Of a stretch of 64,000 nucleotides of DNA, positions 11,826 to 62,797 are shown one piece after another; within the stretch, counting starts at the first letter, position 1, and each line of letters opens with the position of its first letter. The translations under genes were made by a program, and so were the position numbers. This DNA comes from Tiliqua scincoides (lineage: Eukaryota > Chordata > Lepidosauria > Squamata > Scincidae): contig NC_089822.1 of assembly GCF_035046505.1 (NCBI RefSeq), positions 115,771,307 through 115,835,306 of the forward strand. The letters run 5' to 3'. The notes below the pieces were generated by a model that saw nothing but the letters and a program-made list of their open reading frames with translations, was not told where the DNA came from and ran no database searches.

Positions 11826-14800
11826 TAAGAACATAAGAACAGCCCCACTGGATCAGGCCATAGGCCCATCTAGTCCAGCTTCCTGTATCTCACAGTGGCC
11901 CACCAAATGCCCCAGGGAGCACACCAGATAACAAGAGACCTCATCCTGGTGCCCTCCCTTGCATCTGGCATTCTGACTTAACCCATTCCTAAAATCAGGA
12001 GGTTGCGCATACTCATCATGGCTTGTACCCCATAATGGATTTTTCCTCCAGAAACTCGTCCAATCCCCTTTTAAAGGCGTCTAGGCTAGATGCCAGCACC
12101 ACATCCTGTGGCAAGGAGTTCCATAGACCTACCACGCGCCGAGTAAAGAAATATTTTCTTTTGTCTGTCCTAACCCGCCCAACACTCAATTTTAGTGGAT
12201 GTCCCCTGGTTCTGGTATTATGTGAGAGTGTAAAGAGCATCTCCCTATCCACTCTGTCCATCCCCTGCATAATTTTGTATGTCTCAATCATGTCCCCCCT
12301 CAAGCGTCTCTTTTCTAGGCTGAAGAGGCCCAAACGCCGTAGCCTTTCCTCATAAGGAAGGTGCCCCAGCCCCGTAATCATCTTAGTCGCTCTCTTTTGC
12401 ACCTTTTCCATTTCCACTATGTCTTTTTTGAGATGCGGCGACCAGAACTGGACACAATACTCCAGGTGTGGCCTTACCATCGATTTGTACAATGGCATTA
12501 TAATACTAGCCATTTTGTTCTCAATACCCTTCCTAATGATCCCAAGCATAGAATTGGCTTTCTTCACTGCCGCCGCACATTGGGTCGACACTTTCATCGA
12601 CCTGTCCACCACCACCCCAAGATCTCTCTCCTGATCTGTCACAGACAGCTCAGAACCCATCAGCCTATATCTAAAGTTTTGATTTTTTGCCCCAATGTGC
12701 ATGACTTTACACTTACTGACATTGAAGCGCATCTGCCATTTTGCTGCCCATTCTGCCAGTCTGGAGAGATCCTTCTGGAGCTCCTCACAGTCACTTCTGG
12801 TCTTTACCACTCGGAAAAGTTTGGTGTCGTCTGCAAACTTAGCCACTTCACTGCTCAACCCTGTCTCCAAGTCATTTATGAAGAGGTTGAAAAGCACTGG
12901 TCCCAGGACAGATCCTTGGGGCACACCGCTTTTCACCTCTCTCCACTGTGAAAATTGCCCATTGACACCCACTCTCTGCTTCCTGGCCTCCAACCAGTTC
13001 TCAATCCACGAGAGGACCTGTCCTCTAATTCCCTGACTGTGGAGTTTTTTCAGTAGCCTTTGGTGAGGGACCGTGTCAAACGCCTTCTGAAAGTCCAGAT
13101 ATATAATGTCCACGGGTTCTCCCGCATCCACATGCCTGTTGACCTTTTCAAAGAATTCTATAAGGTTCGTGAGGCAAGACTTACCCTTACAGAAGCCATG
13201 CTGACTCTCCCTCAGCAAGGCCTGTTCGTCTATGTGTTTTGAGATCCTATCTTTGATGAGGCATTCCACCATCTTACCCGGTATGGATGTTAGGCTGACC
13301 GGCCTATAGTTTCCCGGGTCCCCCCTCTTTCCCTTTTTAAAAATAGGCGTGACATTTGCTATCCTCCAATCTTCTGGCACCGTTGCCGTTTTGAGGGACA
13401 AGTTGCATACCTTAGTCAAGAGATCTGCAACTTCATTCTTTAATTCCTTAATAACCCTTGGGTGGATGCCATCAGGGCCCGGTGACTTATTGATCTTTAA
13501 TTTATCAATGAGGTCTGAAACATCTTCTCTTTTAACCTCTATCTGACTTAACTCCTCGGTCAGGTGGGGCCGTTCGGGCAGCGGTATCTGCCCGAGGTCT
13601 TCTGCCGTGAAGACAGATGCAAAGAACTCATTTAATTTCTCTGCCATCTCTAAGTCTCCTTTTATCTCCCCTTTCCCTCCCTCACCATCCAGAGGGCCAA
13701 CCGCTTCTCTGGCGGGTTTCCTGCTTCTAACGTATTTGAAGAAGCTTTTATTGTTCCCCTTAATGTTGCTGGCCATGCGTTCCTCATAGTCTCGCTTGGC
13801 CTCCCATATCACCTTCTTACATTTCTTTTGCCACAGTTTATGTTCCTTTTTATTCTCCTCATTAGGGCAAGACTTCCATTTACGGAAGGAAGCTTCCTTG
13901 CCCTTCACAGCCTCTCTAACTTGGCTGGTTAGCCATGCGGGCACCCTCCTGGATTTAGTGGAACCTTTCTTTGCGGTATACACCTCTGCTGGGCCTCTAT
14001 TACTGTTGTTTTAAGCAGCCTCCATGCACTCTGGAGAGATTGGACTCTTTTTACCCTCCCTTTCAACCTCCTTCTAACCAGCCTCCTCATTTGAGGGAAG
14101 TCCGCCCGTCGGAAGTCAAGGGTTTTTGTTAGAGATTTGCCTGGTATTCTTCCCCCAACGTGCACGTCAAAATGGATCGCAGCATGATCACTGTTCCCCA
14201 ATGGCTCAGTAACGTTTACATCTCTAACCAGGTCCTGCGTACCGCACAAAATTAAATCCAGAGTCACCTGTCCTCTGGTGGGCTCCGTGAATAGCTGATC
14301 TAAGCCACAGTCATTCAGCACGTCAAGAAATCCGGTTTCCTTATCGTGACCAGAACACAAATTGACCCAGTCAATATGAGGATAATTGAAGTCCCCCATG
14401 ATTACAACCCTGTCCCTCCTTGTCACCTCCCTGATCTGTTTCCTCATTTCAAGGTCCCCATCAGATTTCTGGTCTGGAGGACGATAGCACGCCCCCAGTA
14501 TTACATCGCTGCACAAGCCTGGTAATTTAACCCACAGAGATTCTATGGTGGAGTCGGACCCACCTTCAACCTCTACTTTGCTGGATTCTATCCCTTCCTT
14601 AACATAAAGGGCCACCCCACCTCCAACACGCCCCTGCCTGTCCCTCCTGTAGAGTTTATAGCCCGGGATTGCGGTATCCCACTGATTCTCCGCATTCCAC
14701 CAGGTTTCCGTTATGCCCACTATGTCAATATTTTCCCTTGTCACCAGACATTCCAGTTCTCCCACCTTTGCTCGTAGACTTCGGGCATTCGCATAAAAGC

Positions 14801-14932
14801 ATTTATACACGGAATGCCCCAGGATGGGCTGCTTATTCGCTCCTTTGTCCCCGCATCCTCTCATTGTGCCAAACCGTCTATCACATCCCATCACCCTACC
14901 TTTCCCAATTTCTTCTCCTACCCTGCCTTTGT
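11826..14932 (-). mobile_element. CR1-clade LINE, nearly intact endonuclease-reverse transcriptase ORF2
   Basis: On the minus strand. The first frame (14894-13929) is an AP-type endonuclease: YANARSLRAKVGELECL, VGITETWW, VIMGDFNYPHIDW and GNSDHAAIHFDV. The second (13983-12016) carries the RT: YRPVSLTSIPGKMVE, YLDFQKAFDTVPH, GVPQGSVLGPVLFNLFINDL and FADDTKLF, ending EEKSIMGYKP. The two overlap by 55 bases and are separated by a single frameshift near 13965-13972, in a purine run; otherwise about 950 codons are open. ORF1 is lost by 5' truncation. The 3' end is AAGAACATAAG at 11826. A young copy, judging by its open frames. Confidence 0.95.
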
Positions 14933-14988
14933 CTCATTGGAGACTGGGGGCCGCAAGTGGCCCCAGGGCCAGGGTTTGGGCACCCCTG

Positions 14989-15143
14989 AACTAAAGTATT
15001 CCCATTTATAATGGTTAGTGAAAGTTTAGAAGTCATATTAACCAATCTAGCTCCTGCCTTGTTAATAATTTTATCCTTAGAAATGCAGGATCCTTCTACG
15101 GCATTATAACAGAAATTTTTTTTTCCCCAGAAATTAGAGGATA
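14989..15143 (-). mobile_element. Continuation of the unassigned LINE (endonuclease)
   Basis: On the minus strand this encodes NKAGARLVNMTSKLSLTIIN and GNTLV, which reads straight into DPCGDYTFISPQG at 9345 once the hAT and one copy of its 8-bp duplication are discounted. It ends at about 15143, where the minisatellite begins. Confidence 0.85.
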
Positions 15144-15862
15144 ATAATTCAGTCAGCCCTTTGCTCCTTTCTCCAATCTGTCCCCTTCGCCTCCAGCCAG
15201 GCCACAATACCAAGAGGCTTTGTACATTACCCTGGTGAAAGAAGGCAGGGACCAGTCAGCCCTTTCCACTGCCCCTGTAGCCAGGTGTCCTCATTCTCCT
15301 CCAGCCAGGCCAAAATACCAGGAGGCTTTCAATGTAATACTGGTGAAACACTGGGGACCACCCAGCCCTTTCCACCCAGTAACACTGGGGAAGACTGGGG
15401 ACCACCCAGCCCTTTCCTCTGCTCACGAAGCCAGTTGTCTCCAAACTGCACCCTTAACCTCCAGCCAGGATTTAACGCCAGGATCTGTCCCCTTCCCACC
15501 TAGCCAGGCCAAACCACCAGGCGGCTTTGTATCTTACCCTGGTAAAAGAAAGCAGGGACAAGTTAGTCTTTTCCTCTTAGTGAAAGAAAGAAGGGTCTTT
15601 TCCTCTGCTCCTGTCTCCAGTGTGGGCTTGTATCTTTCCTTGGTGAAAGAAAACAGAGACAAGTCAGTACTTTCCTCTGCTCCTGAAGCCAGATGTCTCC
15701 AAACTGTCCCCTTTCCCTCCAGCCAGGCCAAAACACCAGGTGAAATCTTAGCCTGGTGAAAGAAAGCAAGGACCAGTCAGTCCTTTGCTCCTGTCTCCAA
15801 TCTGCCCCCTTCCCTCCAGCCAGGCCAAAAGCCAGAAGGCTTTGCATCTTACCTTGCAGTCA
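15144..15862 (+). repeat. Minisatellite array 2, same unit as array 1
   Basis: The blocks CCAATCTGCCCC, CCAGCCAGGCCAAAA, GGAGGCTTTGTATCTTACC, GGTGAAAGAAAGCAGGGACC and CTCTGCTCCTGAAGCC recur about six times in the array 1 order and orientation. One unit is expanded by a short internal duplication of CTGGGGACCACCCAGCCC near 15350-15415. Confidence 0.87.
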
Positions 15863-18290
15863 GACTTGAAAGGAATGGGGAGGACCTTCTGGGTTTTCCA
15901 TTTTCCTTACAGACAGTTGGGAGGACCTTGCGTTTATCCCTGATCTCTACTAGGAGCGAGTTCAGTGCCTCTGAACTGAAAGCTTAAAGCCCATGAAGGG
16001 CACAGCCACTAGCCTAACCTGGGATCACTGGTGCTCTGCCTGGCTACCACTTTTGCAGCAAGGGCCTTAGCACTGAATTACATTACATACAGGGGGGAGT
16101 CTTCTGTGAAGGCTACAACCAAGCAAAATGTTCTTCAAGGTACTGCATTGGAAAGTGGCCTTGGAAAGCCTGGGGTCCACAGCAGCTAGGCCCTCAACCC
16201 ATGCCATGAAGGTGCAACACATTAAAGAGGCTGCCCATAGGTTTTGAAGTCTCTCTTGAGTGCATTTTCCACCCGCCTGTTGCAGTGTTCTTTGGGGCCC
16301 CTTTCACACTCTGAGGGAAGTATTGCTGAGGAGGCAGGCACTGCAACGGGGTGGGTCCACCCCAGGGAATTTGAGCAGATTCAGCACCTTTTTGGGTAGC
16401 TCATACAGAAAGAGTATGGGTAGAAAAGAGGTACCCACCTGTTTGGGTAGCTCATGTCAGAAAGAGTGTCAGAAACAGCTCATACAGTCTGTGTGGCATG
16501 CGCCTGGATCTGGGGGGGGGGGTCCTGAATGGGGGGGTCCTTCATTCTACCTCAACCGCCTTCCTGAATGGCTCTGGGAAGGGGTCCGTGGTTGGCTTGA
16601 AGACATCAGGTGAGAAAAGGAATTTAGACCCCTGCTTGACTCTTGTGGTTCAGCAGGATCTGGGCCACCATTGGGAGCCAGGTCCAGGATACCCAGTAGG
16701 CAGATGAATAGGTCCACTGGGAATAGTATCGGACTCCTATGAGTGGTCCTCCTCGCCAGAAAGTTCCCTTTCCTCCCTGAAGTCGTCTGATGGCTCTCGG
16801 GTATCTGGTTCTCAAGGTTCACAGAGGATTGGGTTCTTGCCCCAGGATTTTGCCTTGGCAGAGAGGGCCTTTTGGGACTTTTGCGCTTGGGCTTGCCTTT
16901 GAGTGCTGTCAGGGCTGCTGGAATCCAACTGAGAAGAGGGCAAAGGTGTCCTTTTCCAGCCACGCTTGTCTTTAGATATGAGGCCTTATGGGCTTTTTAA
17001 GTTTTGGTTTCAGACATAAGGCACTTGACAATGTCCTCCAGCTGGGACTGGAGGACAGCCCCCTCTTTTCCAGGTCCCCATGGAGCTAGAAGACTGGCTG
17101 AATTGAGGCCCCAATTCCACCACATCCTGGGACTGGGTGCCTGTATCCTGTGTGGGGTCCTTGGAGCTCATGGCTGCTATCTTCACACAAGTTGGGGGGG
17201 GGGAATGGCCTGTGCCCCCAAGCTGAAAAGGGACCACCATGGTGGAGAGTGGTTCGTTCAGCCTCTGTGCTCTGCTGGCTCTATGGGGGCAGAGCAGCAG
17301 ATGCTGGGGCTGCCCTCAACCTCCCCATGTTTGAAAGCTCTGGTGGGGTGAACAAGGCGGGAAGATGGAGGAGGGCCCCCTCACAGCTCTCCATGGCATC
17401 ACTGATAGCCTGATGGCCTCTCCATCTCCTGTCTGTCTTCCTTCTTTTTCTTCACTTCTGGAGGTTGCACTCCACATGACCAGGATATGACCATTCTCCT
17501 CAAGAGGCGAAGCCAGTCTGGGGAAGAGAAAAGTTTCCCAGCAGGGAAAGTCTTCACTTTGACTGACTCAGCCTCCAGAGGGGAGGGGCATCCCAGAAGT
17601 AACAAATGTCACCCCTTCCTCATCCAGAGAAAGACAAAAACATGGTGTATAGAAATGAACAACTTATATGTAAGCGTTAGGTTGGCTACCTTATGCAAAA
17701 CGAAGTGAAAGCTGATTATTCTTTATAATACAGTATAGTAGAAAGATAACAGTGTTATTTGTAGATTTTTCCCACTGATTATCCTTATGCAATCTTGTTG
17801 ATGGAAATTTTAAGAGTGCCTTACCTCTGGAAGAAATTCTAACTCATTAACTAGTGACTGTTCACAAGCTTGATCTGAGATTTGGATTGATTGTGTCATT
17901 TACCCTGTTTCAGTTCTAGGATATGGTGAAATTTGTATATATGTCAATGAGCTGTTGTTTTTCTATCTCTGAAAGAAATGGCAGCAGTATGTGAGAAGCT
18001 TTGTATGGTTTATTAGCAGCAGGATACAGTCATTTAGGGCTGATCTAGAAGTGGTTAAGGAGCATTGTCTGTTACTAGGCAGCTACAGCTTGTTTAAAGA
18101 TCCAAATGATTAAAGATTTAATCAACTGCACCAACCAGAAACAAGAGAAGTGAAGAGATACAAGTGAAAAATTGGCCAGGGCTACAATAGCATTCTGCAG
18201 TTTGGTAATCGTAGTTTTGCATCAAGAATCCCAGTTCCGTAATCTGACTAAAAATAAAGTTTACATAATATATCTTATTTTGCATAGCTC
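15863..18290. other. Non-coding, GC-rich in the middle, unassigned
   Basis: Several open frames of 60-138 codons exist on both strands at 16260-17600, but none has a recognisable domain, and composition (proline, serine, glycine) is what GC-rich non-coding DNA gives. A G run lies near 16510. It could be a decayed element of unknown type. Confidence 0.4.
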
Positions 18291-18291
18291 A

Positions 18292-18326
18292 CTGGTTCTC
18301 AAACTGTCTGGGAGTTTGAGAACCAG
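18292..18326. repeat. Hairpin made of two hAT-like end sequences
   Basis: CTGGTTCTCAAACT and AGTTTGAGAACCAG are perfect 14-bp inverted arms around the 7-nt loop GTCTGGG. The arm resembles the TGGTTCTCAAAC end common to hAT elements, so this may be an extreme internal-deletion product. A (TC)n run follows at about 18371-18402. Confidence 0.75.
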
Positions 18327-18367
18327 AGTAAATCTTTGAGGGGTAGGAAATTGCTATTGCAACCTAG

Positions 18368-18406
<39 letters not shown>

Positions 18407-18816
18407 AACATTCTACAAGGCATAGGATGGCATAGAATGGCAGAGAGATCCATGGGGCTCCCTGCATCCCCCCAGACCCTAGCAGCAGGTAAGTTAAATT
18501 AAAAATAGTCCCCCTTCCCCCGCAGCAGTGCCATCCTGGGGATTGCGTCCCTGTTTTCTTCTGCCCCTTAAAGGGAAAGGGACCAGCTGGTTCTCCAGCT
18601 GGTTCTCTAGCATACCATGGCTTATTCCACTATTGGAAGCAAAGAGCATAGTGTGAAGAATAATTCTGAACAAACGCCCTGCTCTCTGATTTTTGGAAAT
18701 GTGATGTAGCTGTTCACCAGGCATTACCAATATAATTTTGACCGATAATTAATCGCAATCAGTTGATTGTCACTTGCTTGCTACACACTTGCTTGCAAAC
18801 TTGAGCCCTGCACATG

Positions 18817-18951
18817 CCCGATCTCGTCTGATCTCAGAAGCTAAGCAGGGTCAGGCCTGGTTAGTACTTGGATGGGAGACCGCTTGGGAATACCGGGTGC
18901 TGTAGGCTTATACCATAGTCTTTCGAGACTGAAGGTTGCCAACCAACCAAT
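18817..18951 (+). mobile_element. 5S rRNA-derived SINE, second copy
   Basis: CCCGATCTCGTCTGATCTCAG to ACCGGGTGCTGTAGGC is 5S sequence lacking its 5' portion. It is followed by ATACCATAGTCTTTCGAGAC, TGAAGGTTGCC and (AACC)n. The tail matches the copy at 8300-8425. It lacks the first ~25 bases of 5S rRNA, so it is not a working 5S gene. Confidence 0.9.
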
Positions 18952-19150
18952 GAGGTTCTCAGGAAACTGAATAATTTTGCCCCCACTGCCATACGCTGTC
19001 TTGTCAAGTGAAACACCACTACAATATGAGGGATGTGAAAATCCCCCCATGACTACACGCGAGTCCCAAGTCTCTGTCCTTGCAACTTGAATCCTAATGG
19101 ATGGCTGTCGGGACTTGTCTGGAGCATTTTCAGGACTCAATGTAACTTAA
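18952..19150 (-). mobile_element. Possible LINE endonuclease remnant
   Basis: A minus-strand frame reads RVVMGGFSHPSYCSG, reminiscent of the endonuclease motif VIMGDFNYPHIDW of the CR1 at 11826-14932. No other motif supports it, so confidence is low. Confidence 0.3.
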
Positions 19151-19368
19151 GACACATGTCTTTTCCATGCATGTGTCAGGTGCGTGCACAGAAAAAACTG
19201 AGCTGCCGATGAGGTGTGTGTGTTGGAGTTCTCATTAAAACACTCCCTGCATGTCCCCACCCATTCTATAACAAAGAAAACAAAAACAAAAGCTCTGCTT
19301 TTTCCTCACAATGAAGGCAGCAGTTCAGACTGCACTGATCAGTTCCTGATAAACCACAGACATGGAAC

Positions 19369-19389
19369 ACACACACACACACACACACC
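19369..19389. repeat. (AC)n microsatellite
   Basis: About ten AC dinucleotides. The flanking 19151-19610 holds nothing else recognised. Confidence 0.8.
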
Positions 19390-19615
19390 CCATTCACATA
19401 ATAACTTGAAGTCTGTTTGTGTCCACTGCTGGGCTGAGACTGAGCCCTGTAGTTCAAAACACATGCATTCCAGTTTAGTGGACAAATCAGAAGTCACTTT
19501 TAAAGAAGCCTCTGAAAGGGGCGTGCACTCATCCACAGATAACTGAATCCACGATTATGGGATCTGCAGCTATGGGGGCCCCTCTATGCTGCCTTAAGCT
19601 TGTGAGCCAGAATTC

Positions 19616-20418
19616 ATAAGAACATAAGAACAGCCCCACTGGATCAGGCCATAGGCCCATCTAGTCCAGCTTCCTGTATCTCACAGCGGCCCACCAAATG
19701 CCCCAGGGAGCACACCGGATAACAAGAGACCTCATCCTGGTGCCCTCCCTTGCATCTGGCATTCTGACATACCCCATTTCTAAAATCAGGAGGTTGCACA
19801 TACACATCATGGTTTGTAACCCGTAATGGATTTTTCCTCCAGAAACTTGTCCAATTCCCTTTTAAAGGCGACCAGGCCAGATGCCATCACCACATCCTGT
19901 GGCAAGGAGTTCCACAGACCAACCACACGCTGAGTAAAGAAATATTTTCTTTTGTCTGTTCTAACTCTCCCAACACTCAATTTTAGTGGATGTCCCCTGG
20001 TTCTGGTATTATGTGAGAGTATAAAGAGCATCTCCCTATCCACTCTGTCCATCCCCTGCATAATTTTGTATGTCTCAATCATGTCCCCCCTCAGGCGCCT
20101 CTTTTCTAGGCTGAAGAGGCCCAAACGTCGTAGCATTTCCTCATAAGGAAGGTGCCCCAGCCCAGTAATCATCTTAGTCGCTCTCTTTTGCACCTTTTCC
20201 ATTTCCACTATGTCCTTTTTGAGATGCGGCGACCAGAACTGGACGCAATACTCCAGGTGTGGCCTTACCATCGATTTGTACAACGGCATTATAATATCAG
20301 CCGTTTTGTTCTCAATACCTTTTCTAATGATCCCAAGCATAGAATTGGCCGTCTTTACTGCTGCTGCACATTGGGTCGACACTTTCATCGACTTGTCCAC
20401 CACCACCCCAAGATCTCT
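19616..20418 (-). mobile_element. CR1 LINE, 5'-truncated copy of the same subfamily
   Basis: It starts with the 3' end CATAAGAACATAAGAACAGC and contains the 3' UTR and the last ~200 codons of the RT ORF (STQCAAAVKTANSMLGIIRK, then [20 protein letters not shown], ending EEKSITGYKP). The last 200 codons are uninterrupted and differ from the 11826-14932 copy at only scattered positions, so both belong to one recently active subfamily. The right boundary is at about 20418. Confidence 0.92.
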
Positions 20419-20702
20419 CTGGCATCAGTGTATTTTGCTCCCAGCTAGAAGCTACTGAAGACGAATGGGTTTAACAAGCTCTTTAGTGCAAATGAATGTG
20501 CTAGGGGAATGAAAATGGAAATGTGGCAGTTCCTACTAACATTTGTTTATCTCACTGGTTATATCTCAAAAAGGCAGCACTAATGAGTTTTTTGTAATGA
20601 GCAAATGTATTTAATTTTAACCTTGGTTTAATCAAACTAACAGTTTTATATATCTACTCAGACTTTTTTTTTGGTGGAACTAATTGCTTAGGGAGGTAAA
20701 GG

Positions 20703-20829
20703 GCTCTCCCTCATTGGAGGTCTTCAAGCAGAGGCACCTACTGGAGATGCTCTAGGAGGACTTTCTGCCATGCATAGGGGTTGGCTAGACGACTTTGTGT
20801 GTTTCTTCCAACTTTATGATTCTATGATA
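20703..20829 (+). mobile_element. CR1 LINE 3' end
   Basis: CTCTCCCTCATTGGAGGTCTTCAAGCAGAGGC-type sequence and the terminal TATGATTCTATGAT are the classic bird-type CR1 3' end. A degraded fold-back element (ACTTACCTGAGAATAACTCCCATTAAACTC) follows. Confidence 0.8.
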
Positions 20830-21248
20830 GGCCACACTTACCTGAGAATAACTCCCATTAAACTCAGTTTTCTCTTGAGTAGACTTGCTCAGTATTGCTC
20901 TGCAACAGTGCAATTCAATGCATGCAACCCAGAAGAAAATCTCACTAGATAAAATAAGATAATCTCACTTACTCCCAGATAAGTGTGCATAGAATTGAAG
21001 TCTAAATTTCCCTAATATAATTGACAACTCTAATTATAGTTGGATCCATACTCACCCTGAGGATTCCATTTTGTTATGTTTTATAATGTATTGAAATTTG
21101 CTGAGCTCTTAAGATGTCATGGTCCATGATAACAAAAAGGGAAAGTTTATACGTATTTATTTTTGCCTGTGTGTTTGACTGATTGGTTAGTGTAAGAATG
21201 GATGGATGCTGCTAGCTTTATTTTCTGTTACTGCTACTGTTCTGACAG

Positions 21249-21404
21249 ATTCTGCAGCAGGGACATCCATTGTGTCAGGCTCCGACAAGGACTGCATTTC
21301 TCCTTTTTCCATGGATTGGCCCCTGGTAGACCTCTACGAACACCTTTTGCCCCTCCCCCTGGGGCTCTGTAGAATGAACCCAGGACACATCTGAGACTGA
21401 GCAG
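21249..21404 (+). other. ATP2B3: Candidate 5' untranslated exon of ATP2B3
   Basis: A pyrimidine-rich stretch ending in TTCTGACAG is followed by 156 bases and a consensus donor, GAGCAG|GTAAGTAAG. The next acceptor, before the ATG exon, is only ~110 bases away. The segment has an ATG (near 21310) that does not continue into the ATPase frame. A non-coding leader exon spliced to the start-codon exon fits, but there is no transcript evidence and an intron this short is unusual for this gene. Inference only. Confidence 0.35.
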
Positions 21405-21585
21405 GTAAGTAAGCAGAAAGAAACTACCATCCACAGGATCAAAATTATTTTGTATAATTTATTCCTCTAACATTCTGTTTCCTGTTCCCCAATAGGTTTC
21501 TCCTTCTGTGTACCAGGCTTACATAGCCCAGCGCTCCCTCCCCTTTGTTCAGTGTTCTGCAGCCCAGCTGTGGCTGACCTTCACC

Positions 21586-62126
<40,541 letters not shown>

Positions 62127-62335
62127 GTAACTGCTGAGATAGGGTGGATTTTCTGTGGACAAAATTCCACCAATTTTCTGGCCTTGTTTTTCCTGAAGAA
62201 GGGAAATGATCTTGCATCTTAGATTTCAAGTTCCTTTTCCATAACTGATTCAAAATTGAGAGTAAGAATATACCTGCATTCTGTCCTGTGTAATAAGAGA
62301 ACTAATTGGTAGGAGCAGTCTAAAACAGGGGTGTC

Positions 62336-62789
62336 CAAAGTTTTTGGTAGGAGGGCCACATTGTCTCTCAGACACGGTGTCAGGGGCCAGGGAAAAAAAG
62401 AATTAATTTACATTTAGAATTTGAATAAATTTACATATGTTTACATAAATGAATATATTAAAGATGAACTTATATGAATGAATGAAGGTCTTGCAATAGC
62501 TCAAGGCCTATAAAAGGCCTTGCACAAAGCAAGGCTGGCCTGTCCTTTGCTGCTGCTACTGCATCACAGACGTGAAACAACAAGCAGTGGAGGGAGCCCT
62601 CATCCCACAACTCACACAAGAGGTCAAACAGTCTCCCTCAAGCTGAGAGCAGTTGCATCGGGCCAGTGTGGGCTCCAACAAATCTCCGGAGGGCCAGAGG
62701 CTCATTGGAGTCTGGAGACTCCCTGAGGGCTGCATTGAGAGGCCTCGAGGGCCGCAAGTGGCCCCAGTACCGGGGTTTGGGCTCCCCTG
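62336..62789 (+). mobile_element. Intact non-autonomous hAT, family H1 reference copy
   Basis: CAGGGGTGTCCAAAG and TTTGGGCTCCCCTG ends are flanked by identical 8-bp duplications GTCTAAAA (62328-62335 and 62790-62797). At 454 bases it is uninterrupted and shows the pre-insertion state of the split copy at 9346-14988. No open frame for a transposase. Confidence 0.95.
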
Positions 62790-62797
62790 GTCTAAAA

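Larger units (their letters stand above)
9346..14988 (+). mobile_element. Non-autonomous hAT transposon split by L2 and CR1 insertions
   Basis: It starts CAGGGGTGTCCAAAG and ends TTTGGGCACCCCTG, flanked by identical 8-bp duplications AACTAAAG (9338-9345 and 14989-14996). Three pieces (9346-9427, 11522-11825 and 14933-14988) align in order with the intact relative at 62336-62789 and sum to about 440 bases against 454. It has no transposase, so it must have moved with a transposase supplied in trans. Confidence 0.93.

Noticed and set aside
12361-12951. 196-codon plus-strand frame
   Set aside because: It is antisense to the CR1 reverse transcriptase and has no domain; the same applies to other plus-strand frames across 12000-14990.
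12016-14894. Two host genes on the minus strand
   Set aside because: They are the endonuclease and reverse transcriptase of one CR1 element with a frameshift between them.
15220-15759. 179-codon plus-strand frame with repeated LVKESRDQS-like units
   Set aside because: It is a minisatellite read-through; the unit length varies (about 102-119), so the frame is not preserved, and array 1 is broken by stops.
16260-17610. Possible gene or retroelement in GC-rich frames
   Set aside because: No motif, splice structure or cross-frame consistency; composition explains the open frames.
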